Source: Paramoeba atlantica
Lineage: Eukaryota; Discosea
Reading direction: 5' to 3'
Assembly (NCBI GenBank): GCA_977017575.1
Contig: CDRNVI010000093.1
Location: 29,571-93,570, forward strand
Length of the DNA stretch: 64,000 nucleotides
The number at the start of each line of letters is the position of its first letter. Position 1 is the stretch's first letter. Of this stretch, positions 28,047 to 37,035 are shown piece after piece. The translations under genes were made by a program, and so were the position numbers. Under the pieces are notes generated by a model, which was given only the letters and a program-made list of their open reading frames with translations, was not told where the DNA came from and made no database searches.

Positions 28047-28841
28047 TTCGAATGAATTTTTTAAGGGTTCGGTGAACGGATAACCGGTGAGAATAATAAT
28101 AATAATAAAAATAAAAAAAGTATGTGCAATGAAGAAAGAGCTTTTCAGCTCCAGCTCGACACTAGATCCCAAGCAAAATAGGTATACACGTATCTACACG
28201 GTATCGAAAACCTTGTGCATAACATTTTTCTTGTGAAAACGAACGGGATTGAATATGTTGTAAATAGTGTATTGATCACTGTAACAAGGGCGCTACCTTT
28301 CACATCAGTGAAAAAAAGTGAAAAAAGTATAATTTCCTGCTTGATCTTTCTTATGGTGAAAAACAGAAAGAAACTAGTGAGTAAATCCAGTTCAAGTGAA
28401 TATACATGTATACTGTACAAAAAATGCAGCTATGTAGTTGTACATATTCCAAGCAATCATTGTAGCGCGGTGTAGTTGAATACAAGTTCATAGTGTAGCC
28501 AAAACATTTAGTGAAGAAATATAGAGTGGTGCAAGATGAATTCGTGATGTGACTTTAAAAGTATCCTTAATATTCAAACAGTGTTCGAAAAATAGGAGTC
28601 ACGTAATGAAATTTCAATAAAAATAAATAGACTCGTTTGTTTGTTTAATATATTCTCTATTGTTTGCTTTAATATATTCTAATTAAGTTGAGTCTATTTG
28701 AATGACATAAATCGTTTTATTCAAACATGTGTAAAAAATATCGGTTATGGGTTACCTTCTCTGGGATGATACGTGCACATCAAATTGAAAGCTTTTTGTG
28801 GTACATACATGGGCGTGTTCACTCCACGTTTCTGCAGTAGA
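28047..28841. other. Intergenic, 795 bp, AT-rich
   Basis: Contains an (aat)n-rich tract at about 28092-28115 and a short tandem duplication around 28632-28680 (gtttg..ttaatatattct twice). The words aaatagactc (about 28625-28635) and gagtctattt (about 28691-28700) flank the duplication as a 10-bp inverted repeat. Frames of 86-91 codons on both strands look like chance. No gene seen. Confidence 0.5.
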
Positions 28842-29744
28842 TTAACAATAGTGTGGTGTGGCGATAACCACCATGGTATCAAACCTTTCTGGCATTTGTT
28901 CCTTTCTGTCTGAAAAACTTGAGACGTTTGATTTTACTCCGCCTTTGTCTTGCGTCGCTCGAGCGCCCTCTTCAGTTCCAGGAGGGCGATTTCGAATTGT
29001 TTTCGGCAGAGTATAACTCGTCATTCGAGCCTCGTTTTTCCGGGTTAGACAGCCAAGGTTAATACGATGACGACGATTGATAATGGCTGTAAATCTCCAA
29101 CATATACGCTTCTTACTTTGCTCTCCATCAGGAAGAGCATCCTGCAGCGCCTCTAGTACTGCGGCATTTCCTTTTTCTGCAATTTCTGCTTCAGTCCTTG
29201 CCGACATCAGGCCATCACTGGTTGTCACTTCTTTGTATTTCTTCTCCAGTTTTTCTTGGATTGTCCGGAAAACACGCTCGGTCCGCGGACTTAATGGGAT
29301 CGATTTGGTTTCTTCATTTTGCAATTGCCCAGAACATTCCTTCGACTGTGCGCCTGATCCTACATTCTCACATGATTCATCAGTACCCTGTGGTAGCGAG
29401 AGAAAAAGCGGGGGTGGTGGTTCCACTTCAAAATAGGGGTCAAGATTTGGAGACGTCAATGTGAAGTGGCAAGTATCACTGAAAAGGCCAGAATTCACTC
29501 CAAGACTTTCCTGGAAACTAATTTCCTCACTTTGGGTGGGTCGATCTCGACGTAAGGGGACGTGGGCGAGTGTAGCATGCACGGAGGCATCACTTTCTCG
29601 AGTAAGATAGGCCGCGATGGTGGCAAAAGGATGGGTACGATTCAGCGGTGGATCGGCGGGTTCGACATCAGTCGGACCAAGACGTGGATCGTCAGGCAAG
29701 GAATCACAAAAGTCACGCGCGCTTTGATTTTCGGAGTGGTTCAT
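28842..29744 (-). CDS. Unknown 300-residue, mostly disordered protein
   Basis: I do not recognise it. The N-terminal about 150 residues are Pro/Ser/Glu-rich, with a run of prolines (EVEPPPPLFLSLPQG). The middle has a helical, charged patch (TERVFRTIQEKLEKKYKEV, residues about 150-170), then an Ala/Glu-rich helix and a basic region with KKRICWRFTAIINRRHRI. No transmembrane segment. The frame is open throughout with coding-like composition, so a gene is likely. Confidence 0.6.
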   Translation of the reverse strand: MNHSENQSARDFCDSLPDDPRLGPTDVEPADPPLNRTHPFATIAAYLTRESDASVHATLAHVPLRRDRPTQSEEISFQESLGVNSGLFSDTCHFTLTSPNLDPYFEVEPPPPLFLSLPQGTDESCENVGSGAQSKECSGQLQNEETKSIPLSPRTERVFRTIQEKLEKKYKEVTTSDGLMSARTEAEIAEKGNAAVLEALQDALPDGEQSKKRICWRFTAIINRRHRINLGCLTRKNEARMTSYTLPKTIRNRPPGTEEGARATQDKGGVKSNVSSFSDRKEQMPERFDTMVVIATPHYC

Positions 29745-29861
29745 TTTTGAGGTGTCACTTGACAGCAGCCAAGCATGTGGAGTAAAACTCTACGACCAAA
29801 AGTACTCGTGAAAAGAAAGTGGATTACAAAGTTCCTTCATCCGTTCTCCGAACGCTATATA

Positions 29862-29984
29862 TTTTTCTTTTTTAGTTGCTTCGTTAAACGCGGTGGTTGA
29901 TTTCAACTTAGAAGTCACTCATGCTACGGACTTCGCGTTGAAAACTACCTCCGTGTCTAACGAAGCGACTAAAAAGGAAAACTT
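29862..29984 (-). mobile_element. Foldback MITE family A, copy 1
   Basis: A near-palindromic element with arms of about 45 bp: the left arm (29862-29907) is the inverse of the right (29937-29984), each with a cttttttagttgcttcgtta-like end and a ggtagttttcaac-like inner end. The 29-bp centre, reverse-complemented, matches the centre of the element at 39021-39141, so the two are copies of one family in opposite orientation. No coding capacity. Confidence 0.8.
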
Positions 29985-30099
29985 GGCTTCGAAATCGCAA
30001 GAAACCGAAGGGATTTCTAATCATTTGAGCCAACAACATAGCCTATTTGTGGGCAAAAATGGTGTCCTTTTTGCGTACTTTCGCTTTCAGAGCACTAAT

Positions 30100-30175
30100 T
30101 CCGAGAATTGGTCCGAGAATTAGAACTTGGTCACCTCCGGGTGAGAGGGGGAATGTACGCCAAGACTCCGGCTAC
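30100..30175 (-). repeat. Short dispersed repeat, second copy at 2675-2760
   Basis: Read on the minus strand, this stretch starts gtagccggagtcttgg and runs to ccaagttct. It matches + strand 2675-2760 (gtagccgaagtcttgg to ccaagttcgg) at about 80-85 percent over the first 30 bases and again at the far end, with the middle shorter here. Both are preceded by A-rich tracts. Likely remnants of a mobile element; family unknown. Confidence 0.5.
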
Positions 30176-30383
30176 GCCTTTTTTTCGAAAAAAAATAGTG
30201 CGGTATGCCCCCTCCTCTAGAACCCCCCTGGACACCCCAAGGCTCCGAATTTGTTTTGTCAAATTTGGACCACCGGAGCCCCTTTTATAATTTTTCTTTT
30301 ATTATTACTGTGTTCTTCTTTTTTTTTTACTGTTTTTGTTCGTTGTTTTCAATAATCGAGGGCGGTAGTAACCAACGGGTGGA

Positions 30384-30760
30384 ATTGAACGAAGTTTGCA
30401 CACTTTTTCAAAAACAAATTAAAACGATCTTATTATTATTTGCTTCTGTTGCTTGCAAAAGATATAGTTTAGAATCTTTGCTTGTATCCTTGACCTTTTT
30501 ACGTTCTCAGGTACGGGTGAAATCATGGTCAATCACTTTGATGGTGGGTTTTGTTGTGAGTGTCTTGAAATGAACTGTGTCACACGTCTTCCGTTTATTG
30601 AGGTTAAGTGAGGTTAAGCCCTCTGGTACGAGTTTTGTTGGATGTGGCATTGTTTTGTGCGGAAATCGTCTTGTCTGCATCATTTTGATTTTCTTTGGAA
30701 TTCGTTGATATTTGGTCACTTTTAGAATTTTTTTTACAAAGTGTGCAAACTTCGTTCAAT
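30384..30760. mobile_element. MITE-like element with perfect 23-bp inverted repeats
   Basis: Perfect inverted repeats at 30384-30406 and 30738-30760 (core gaacgaagtttgcacacttt) bound 331 bp of non-coding DNA. The word accaacg occurs on both outer flanks and may be part of a target duplication or of a longer element. The size fits a miniature inverted-repeat transposon. Confidence 0.65.
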
Positions 30761-30846
30761 CTGACCAACCAACGCAATAAAGAACAAGTAGAGTCAATTA
30801 AGTAATGGTGAACCTAAGATAAAGCTAGAAAAATATGTTGTTGTTT

Positions 30847-32367
30847 TTAAAGTGTGAAAATGTCGTCACTGTAGTTTCTGTGTAGAGAATCAGTCGACTG
30901 TGGAGTCTCATCATTAGGAAGCGGTGAATACAAACCTCTCGGGTGAGGCCGAAAATTGCGTCCCACGTAGGCATAAAATAAGAAGTTACAAACCTCGTTC
31001 ACGACTGAGGCCATCCAAAGGTTCTGGTAAGCCAAAATGTTCTCCAGAAAACTGACCCCAATGCGTGTGGTATAAATGTAACCTACGATAAGAAGATAAT
31101 GGGTACGAAACTGACGTAGACGATGGAGATTCAAACGTGATTTCTCCTCGTCATCCGTTTCGACAAGTGTGTTAATCGACCAGACTGTAGGAAGAAGCAC
31201 AGCGCAGCAACATACTACATCCAACAAAGGGAGAATATCCCACCAGAAGCCCCAGGCCACGCTTCCTTCACTCGTTTCTTGTATGACAATTGCTGCTATA
31301 TTGATCAGAAGCTGCAAAGGAAGAACAAACATTAGGACGTTTTTATCTCGATCGTTGAGGCATGGCTTCAGAAAACTCCACCCGGTACCGAGCAGCATGA
31401 TAACTGTAAACATTACGAGACCCTTCAAAGTAAGAAAGACATAGTAAAAAACGGTCCAGGCATTGATTAAGTCTGATGCAGCCCGGGTGGCGTAACGCAT
31501 TGAGGTGAAGAAAGCACTGAGCGTCTTTAAGACTATCAGCGCCGTCATAAAACGATGAATTTTGTGTACCCATTGTTTGTGGAGTGAACAGTCTCGGATC
31601 CACAGAACGGTAAGGAGAAGGAACAGCGCCGTAGCCACGTAGTAAACTCGTACGAGAGGCTCGTATCCTATGCCTAGATAGTTACGGCGATCCGTTTTTG
31701 GTTCTGTATTGTACATTGAATATCGAAGCACGAAGTTCGCTCTAGCTCCATCATTCCAATCAGCGCTCGAGTCAGTGCCTTCCTTGTTCGGTTGTTTACA
31801 ATTGTAAAAAAAAAGAGCGTATAGGTTCGGTTCTGAGATGAAAAATCGAACTTTGTAAGTTGTGGCGTCAACAGAGAACTCTGCGGCCCCTATCGGAGCC
31901 AAGTGAGAAAAGGACTTACCTAAAAGCAAGTCAACAGACAGCGCCACATGAGGGGCTCGATGCTGTAACCAGTCTTCTAGGGGCATGGTACGGCGTCGGT
32001 TCGGCTGGTCCACGTGTGGTACCACCAGCGGGTCGTCAATGAAGCACTTCCCGCGTATCGGTTCTTCGAAAGTGCCGTAGTTGCGTTCCATACGAGCATA
32101 TGACGCACTCGGCACGGCGTCTAAAGTAAATCCCACGGGCTCTCTCGTTTCATGAAGGTGTGCATCTTTGAGAGAGAAGCCCTCGATTTCAAGCTCGAAA
32201 ACACCTGAATTAGAATATCCAAAGGTACCAAAATCAATCACTCGCCTTGGGTCATCCGTGATGCGAATCTCTGTGGAAGCGGCCACAGTAGAAAGCCAAG
32301 ACAAGTAGAAGTTGTTGTGTAGCAGCGCACAGCAAAGAATGAGTATTCTTCCAAGTGGAAATAGCAT
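30847..32367 (-). CDS. GPR107/GPR108-like seven-transmembrane protein (lung 7-TM receptor family)
   Basis: Membrane protein of the Golgi/endosomal GPR107-108 family, whose members take part in membrane traffic. A signal peptide (residues about 1-30, LGRILILCCALLHNN) is followed by a luminal ectodomain with FELEIEGFSLKDA, then about seven hydrophobic helices from about residue 230 on. The family signature is clear: FYYVFLTLKGLVMFTVIMLLGTGWSFLKP with a following LNDRDKN, and VNEVCNFLFYAYVGRNFRPHP at the end of the last helix. The cytosolic tail is short. The 506 residues are near the usual 540-600. In plants and protists such proteins are not proven G-protein receptors. Confidence 0.9.
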   Translation of the reverse strand: MLFPLGRILILCCALLHNNFYLSWLSTVAASTEIRITDDPRRVIDFGTFGYSNSGVFELEIEGFSLKDAHLHETREPVGFTLDAVPSASYARMERNYGTFEEPIRGKCFIDDPLVVPHVDQPNRRRTMPLEDWLQHRAPHVALSVDLLLGKSFSHLAPIGAAEFSVDATTYKVRFFISEPNLYALFFYNCKQPNKEGTDSSADWNDGARANFVLRYSMYNTEPKTDRRNYLGIGYEPLVRVYYVATALFLLLTVLWIRDCSLHKQWVHKIHRFMTALIVLKTLSAFFTSMRYATRAASDLINAWTVFYYVFLTLKGLVMFTVIMLLGTGWSFLKPCLNDRDKNVLMFVLPLQLLINIAAIVIQETSEGSVAWGFWWDILPLLDVVCCCAVLLPTVWSINTLVETDDEEKSRLNLHRLRQFRTHYLLIVGYIYTTRIGVSFLENILAYQNLWMASVVNEVCNFLFYAYVGRNFRPHPRGLYSPLPNDETPQSTDSLHRNYSDDIFTL

Positions 32368-32874
32368 AAATCAAAATGAATCTCTTGGGGAAATGCCTAT
32401 AAAGATATTTTAAGAAAAAGATTATAAAATGCTGAGTCACAACATATGGTGTATAAAGAGGAGAGTAGTACTCCTCTTCTCATTAATTTCTATAAATACC
32501 ATTCCTAATTTTTCAGAAAAAAAATCTTAGTTTTTCAAAAAAATATGCTTTTGAAAAAAAAAACAGGAAAAGCTAGGATAGAGGGGAGAACACCGCAGAA
32601 AAATTTGACCCTCACTTCCGACAAGGGCCTTGGATCTCACGTTCCGCGATAGCTTATCGCAGAAAAATAGTGTTTTTCCATCAGGCAGGATCATTAATCA
32701 GGACTTTTTGCCTAACCATTCTCATTAATTTCTATAAATAAAAAAACAAATATAAATTTTCTGTTTTGTTATAATTAATATTTATAGAAATTAAAGAGAG
32801 GAGTATTCCTATAGTACAAAAAATACTGTGTTATGCAACCCATTTGTATAAAAAACTACTCAGTCATGTCCTCC
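32368..32874. other. Intergenic, 507 bp, mostly a MITE-like element
   Basis: Dominated by the inverted-repeat element at 32466-32810. The rest is AT-rich spacer. Confidence 0.55.
32466..32810. mobile_element. MITE-like element, about 345 bp, with about 33-bp inverted ends
   Basis: The left end (32466-32498) and the inverse of the right end (32779-32810) share actcctct and ttaatttctataaata with a small gap. A further direct copy of the left end's inner part (tctcattaatttctataaat) lies at 32721-32741, making a nested hairpin with the right end. The core contains poly-A stretches and no frame. Confidence 0.65.
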
Positions 32875-33750
32875 TTATTCAAAGGAGGTCGCGTACCCTA
32901 CAGGATTTATTACCGCTGTTTCGCGTAGGGAATACAGCGTTCTTGCCCTCCGATTCTTCTCCTCTGCGTCATAACACTGAGGAAACACCCGCGAGACATT
33001 GATACATTGATTACAACGGGCGCCCGTAAAAGGCTTAGCACAAAATTCGCAGTGGTCCCCGGTCCACCCATTCTTGCACTCATACACACAATGTCCCTCC
33101 TCCATGCTGTAGAACCCATGGCGGGCAGTGGGGCCCACATCCCCTTGTGGGAGAGCACATGTAAATCGTTCCGCATGTCGCACAATCTTGCCTTCACGGG
33201 AGGTCAAATGGTTCACGAAGGAGAGGTTGCGGCAGTAGGGGAACTCCTGGAGGCGTTCCGTGCACTGATTACATCGAGGACCTGCAAACGGGGCAGGGCA
33301 CCGCTCACAGCACTCTCCTTCCCACATAAACGTACAGCGCCGGCACAGGCATCGTTGGGAGGTGGCATTCCAATAGACCTCCTCTGCACGATCCCCGCAG
33401 GTCACGGCGTGGTTACACGGGGGATGGTGGTCGGTGCCTTGTGCTGCTCTGGAGTGAGCCTCGTACAGATACTTCCCGTCCCCGCAGTAGGGGAACACTC
33501 CGCGGACGCCATCAGAGGATGACGTGGTGAGCTCAGGATTCAAGAGTAAGGCGTGAGGGTACGACCCGTCGCGGTCGTCAATCACACACATGTCACACTG
33601 AGGACCGCCAAAGGGGAAAGGGCATAGGTCGCAGTTGTCTCCAAGGAGCATATTTCGTCCGCAGACTCTGCCCACGTTAACGTTGTTCGGAGTTGTGATG
33701 TACGCGGTGACGGAGGGGAGTAGGAGAAGGAGCGGCACAGCGTGTATCAT
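32875..33750 (-). CDS. Secreted Cys-rich protein with three EGF/laminin-like modules (paralog 1)
   Basis: A clear signal peptide (MIHAVPLLLLLPSVTA) and no later membrane segment, so it is probably secreted. Three Cys-rich modules lie at about residues 30-89, 134-173 and 221-259, each with the plan C..W-x-G-x2-C-x2-C..PF-x-G-x-(R/Q)-C-x2-C...FP-x-C. Possible N-glycosylation sites include NAT 128, NLS 175 and NVS 251. The neighbour at 34025-35125 is its paralog: the same modules and the same C-terminal tail (TAVINPVGYA here, TAVLHPVGYG there). I know no named family with this plan. A surface, lysosomal or host-facing role is only a guess. Confidence 0.85.
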   Translation of the reverse strand: MIHAVPLLLLLPSVTAYITTPNNVNVGRVCGRNMLLGDNCDLCPFPFGGPQCDMCVIDDRDGSYPHALLLNPELTTSSSDGVRGVFPYCGDGKYLYEAHSRAAQGTDHHPPCNHAVTCGDRAEEVYWNATSQRCLCRRCTFMWEGECCERCPAPFAGPRCNQCTERLQEFPYCRNLSFVNHLTSREGKIVRHAERFTCALPQGDVGPTARHGFYSMEEGHCVYECKNGWTGDHCEFCAKPFTGARCNQCINVSRVFPQCYDAEEKNRRARTLYSLRETAVINPVGYATSFE

Positions 33751-34024
33751 GGCAGGGGTAAATTGTGAAAATAATACTGTGAAAATTGATAGTAAAAAGG
33801 GTAGGAGGATTTAAAGATACAGTCGTAGTACAAGACTCCAGATTCGGTGCACGTCTTTCCTCTTACATTTTTTCACTAACGGCTACTAGTACGTTCCTAG
33901 AACTGAATTCGAGTCTCAAAAACTGTTTTTTAACCTAATCGCACTACTTTGTAGTCTAGTGAAGTAATCTATCATACAGAGACTCCATTCGGGGCTTTTT
34001 CCCTTCCGCCCTTGGTTAAGCTTT

Positions 34025-35125
34025 CTACTCCGTGACATTCGCACCATACCCTACTGGGTGCAACACCGCCGTTCCTCGAAACAAATGCAGCCGCTTCGCA
34101 CGAAAATTTTCCTCATTCGTGGCGTAACACATCGGAAACGAGCGGTCACCCTCTATACACTCATCACAATTCCTCCCCGTAAACGGTTTCGGACAGTACT
34201 CACACCGGTTCCCCGTCCACCCCTGCGTACACTCCGCCGTACACTGCCCCAGCTCCCAATTATAAAACACCCGTCTCGGCTCCCCATTCGCCTCCCACGC
34301 CGTCGCGCCACAATCCAGCCTCCCCCACCTCGAATCCCACACCCGTTTCACCGTCCCCCACACCCCCGTCTCCCTACACCCCGGGTACACCTGACTCGGG
34401 TCCATACACTCGTTACACCTCTCCCCTTTAAACGGGGCCCGGCAGCTCTCACACCGCTCCCCCTCCCCCTCCCACATGTGGGTACACTGCCGGCACACAC
34501 AGCGTTTACTCCCGTAGTCGTACTCCGCCCGCTCCGCCCGTCCCTCACACAGTGTAGTCACATTACAATAAGGAACAAAGGAAGAAACAGAAGATGGAGA
34601 AGAAGATGGAGAAGAAGATGAAGAAGAAGATGAAAAAGAAGAAGAAGAAGAAGACCCAGCCGCCTCCGCTGCCGCAATGGCCTCCGGGGTCGCATACCCC
34701 CAGGGGGCACGACTGGGGACCACCGCGGGGCAGTGCGGGTAGGGGTGGAGCCAGGCTTGCAGGAGGCTGCGGTCCCGGAGACACCGGTTGCAGTGGGGCC
34801 CGCCAAAGGGGAGGGGGCACAGGTCGCACTGGGTCCCGGTCCAGGAGTGGGGGCAGCGGGGGTGGGAGGGGTGGAGGGATTCGGGGGCCAGGGAGGGGGG
34901 GGGAGGGGGGGAAGAGGGGGAGGGGGGGGCATAGGGTGCGGGGGGTGCAGGGATCGGGGATGTGGGGTCGTTGTAGAGGGGGCGGTCGTTCCAGTAGGTT
35001 ACGGGGTCGGGGTAGAGGCTGGAGGAGGGGGTGAGGGTGGTGGGAGGGGTGGTGGTGGTGGGAGGGAGGGGAGAGGGGTGGAGGCCAAGGAGGGTGGCCA
35101 ACCACAGGGTTGTGGTGGTAAGCAT
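34025..35125 (-). CDS. Secreted Cys-rich protein with EGF/laminin-like modules (paralog 2)
   Basis: Tandem paralog of the gene at 32875-33750. Start at 35125 gives a signal peptide (MLTTTTLWLATLLGLHPSPL); an in-frame ATG at 35251 adds 42 residues that would hide it. A Thr/Pro-rich linker follows, then module 1 (CPHSWTGTQCDLCPLPFGGP), a poly-Ser tract coded by a (gaa)n run at about 34592-34655, module 2 (CVCRQCTHMWEGEGERCESC) and module 3 (CTQGWTGNRCEYCPKPFTGR), then the shared tail (FRGTAVLHPVGYGANV). Its 5' half is extremely C-rich in sense. The low-complexity linkers are absent from paralog 1, so they are probably late insertions. Confidence 0.82.
   Translation of the reverse strand: MLTTTTLWLATLLGLHPSPLPPTTTTPPTTLTPSSSLYPDPVTYWNDRPLYNDPTSPIPAPPAPYAPPSPSSPPPPPSLAPESLHPSHPRCPHSWTGTQCDLCPLPFGGPHCNRCLRDRSLLQAWLHPYPHCPAVVPSRAPWGYATPEAIAAAEAAGSSSSSSFSSSSSSSSPSSSPSSVSSFVPYCNVTTLCEGRAERAEYDYGSKRCVCRQCTHMWEGEGERCESCRAPFKGERCNECMDPSQVYPGCRETGVWGTVKRVWDSRWGRLDCGATAWEANGEPRRVFYNWELGQCTAECTQGWTGNRCEYCPKPFTGRNCDECIEGDRSFPMCYATNEENFRAKRLHLFRGTAVLHPVGYGANVTE
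34590..34656. repeat. Trinucleotide (gaa/gat)n microsatellite inside a gene
   Basis: About 22 triplets of gaa with gat/gga variants, read in the gene as a Ser-rich run. It lies exactly where the local GC skew of the gene changes sign. Confidence 0.9.
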
Positions 35126-35527
35126 GAAGGAGTAGGGGGTAGGGAAGTGGGGTTTAAGTCCGCAAAAGTGGAGAAATAGTTTGCATGACGTTGGTATAAA
35201 AGGATTACTACAAATTTGTGGTAATGCCATTAACTCGTTCGTTTCAATCAATCAATGCACGGAAAGAAATTGGACAGAAACTAAAAAACCGGTCCACACC
35301 CCCTGTGGTCGACTGGTTGATTTTCAGAGAGAATCTATAAAAACTACACTCTACTGTAGTATGTCTTAAATACTAGTGTGTGTCCTTCATGCAGTAGATA
35401 TTCTACTGCATGTGCTGCTGAAGGTGTAAGCATGAAATACGCGCTAGCCTAAGCCTGGAATTAAAATATCTTGGCTTTTCGTCATGTACACATACAGCAA
35501 GCGAACCTGGCCAAGATACAAGTTTGT
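35126..35527. other. Intergenic, 402 bp
   Basis: Leader of paralog 2 and the 3' region of the next gene, with the hairpin at 35388-35412. Nothing else seen. Confidence 0.5.
35388..35412. terminator. Perfect 11-bp-stem hairpin in a 3' untranslated region
   Basis: An inverted repeat of catgcagtaga with a 3-base loop (tat), about 115 bases past the stop of the coiled-coil gene at 35528-36613. It could mark an mRNA 3' end or a stability element. No T-run follows, and a bacterial-type terminator is not expected here, so 'terminator' is only the nearest category. Confidence 0.4.
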
Positions 35528-36613
35528 TTAGTCCCTGCGATGTAGCGGTGAAAAGCTCCGCCTTCTCGGTATCGCAGGTATGTATGATAATTTCGTTGGC
35601 ATCTCCCGTGCCGTCATCGGGATGGATGTCAGTTCCTCGAAGGAAACTTTGTCTTTCATGCCTACGGCGTGCACGCCTGAGTAGACTGATGTGGAATTTT
35701 GGCGCCACGGACGATCATACAATTTCGTAATTGTGGGTCTCGCATAGGTTCCCAAATTCAGATTTGTTCCCCTCAAGTCTCGAGTCCCACGTATGTCTTT
35801 AGAGACCGATTCCTTTATTGGATTGAAGGATTTTTTCATATTAGATAATGAGAGAGCGTTTATCTTATCTTTTAATTCGTCTTTTACATATCCAGATTCG
35901 GGGACAGGCTTTCGAGCTGTCGAATTAAATCCTTGTTCCACGGAGCGTTGTGGAACTTTCGGAGCTTTTAAGTTTGTTCTGTCTTTTTGCGTGGGTGCGT
36001 AAAATGATTGTGACTGCATTTTCTTCGCTTGCTGAGTGCTGAAAGCTGTGTGGGGATCCATTGAAGAAACTTTGGGTTGGTGTGATCTCTGTGTCAGTGC
36101 ACCAGCGAGAAAGGCATGATTCGCTGCAACGTGGCAGTGAGATTTCTTAGCAGCATAAAAATTATCGGAATGAGGATTCGGAGCCTCATTTATGCCCGAC
36201 GTGTTGCGTGCAGCTTTTTGCCATGTGTTTCCTAATCGAGCCGAACGTATATTTTGTTTAGATGGGAGCAATACGTCATTTGAGAACGAAAGTTTCGGCA
36301 TCGTTACATTTCCATGTTGTACTGTTTCCTTTCGAATCGCTATCGTATTCACAATCGGGGCACCTAAGCTTGTATCCTCATGGTCGGGCTGACGCAACAT
36401 AGATAATACTCGTTTTTCTGTTTCTTGAAGTGTATCCAGGTAGTATTTTTGAAGATTCTGAAGTGCTTCACGAAGTACATTATTCTCTCGAAGTTGATCT
36501 CGATAGCGCCTTCGAATCTCGTCTATGTCATTGCTGTCTGCGACATTTTCTAACTCAGTTGCCTGTTTGTTATTTTGGGCAAGGCTCAAATTTCTCATCG
36601 CGTCACTGAACAT
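35528..36613 (-). CDS. Unknown 361-residue protein with N-terminal coiled coil
   Basis: Not recognised. Residues about 28-72 (IDEIRRRYRDQLRENNVLRE and on to ETEKRVLSML) form a charged coiled coil. The remainder is basic and rich in Ser, Asn, Lys and Pro with little hydrophobic content, ending in RRRSFSPLHRRD. This looks like a cytoskeletal or scaffold protein of low structure, but that is a guess. Confidence 0.65.
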   Translation of the reverse strand: MFSDAMRNLSLAQNNKQATELENVADSNDIDEIRRRYRDQLRENNVLREALQNLQKYYLDTLQETEKRVLSMLRQPDHEDTSLGAPIVNTIAIRKETVQHGNVTMPKLSFSNDVLLPSKQNIRSARLGNTWQKAARNTSGINEAPNPHSDNFYAAKKSHCHVAANHAFLAGALTQRSHQPKVSSMDPHTAFSTQQAKKMQSQSFYAPTQKDRTNLKAPKVPQRSVEQGFNSTARKPVPESGYVKDELKDKINALSLSNMKKSFNPIKESVSKDIRGTRDLRGTNLNLGTYARPTITKLYDRPWRQNSTSVYSGVHAVGMKDKVSFEELTSIPMTAREMPTKLSYIPAIPRRRSFSPLHRRD

Positions 36614-37035
36614 TTTCTTGTTCAGTCTATTTTCTATTATAACTATAAATGACCTGTCTTATTTTCTAAAACGAACTTAATCTTGTAAACTTGTGCAATG
36701 TACCATTTACCAAATTTATGACCGTTCCTGTACGGGAAATATAGAAAGAATGTAAAAGAGTGGGGCCGCTTCTTGTAAAGAATTAAATAATTGCATTAAG
36801 TAATTTTTTAAGGCAAGCTTCTGACACTAATTTTATGTACATGTGTTTGAAATCACGCCGGACCAAACTTTATAAAACTGACGACAACGTATCAAAGAAA
36901 ACGAAAAGAAATGGGGCAACTAGTGCAAATGCTTACATTTTTGGTACAGATATTTTACAGATTTTTTATCTAGGCTACCATAATTCCATAATTCCACGAA
37001 CGGTATAAGCTCGCAATCCCTGATCTGTAAACTTT
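36614..37035. other. Intergenic, 422 bp
   Basis: AT-rich spacer. No gene, RNA or repeat that I can support. Confidence 0.5.

Larger units (their letters stand above)
29745..30846. other. 1.1-kb intergenic region rich in inverted-repeat elements
   Basis: Holds a foldback element (29862-29984), a GC-rich patch (30100-30290) that partly matches 2675-2760 inverted, and an element bounded by 23-bp inverted repeats (30384-30760). No gene seen; frames of 60-122 codons here look like chance. Confidence 0.65.

Noticed and set aside
28047-28172. N-terminal membrane segment of the WD40 protein
   Set aside because: The Ile/Phe run is the translation of an (aat)n tract; the domain starts right after the ATG at 28046.
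28145-28420. 91-codon minus frame and an 86-codon + frame (28215-28475)
   Set aside because: AT-rich, Phe/Leu/Ser-heavy frames that overlap each other; no family features.
33900-33930. ttcgagtc word resembling a tRNA T-loop
   Set aside because: The flanks do not form a T-stem and no other tRNA arms are present. I found no tRNA in any gap.
34058-34621. 187-codon + strand frame
   Set aside because: It is the complement of the Cys-rich gene and exists because GC-rich codons leave few stops; its product is a Pro/Arg/Leu run with no domain.
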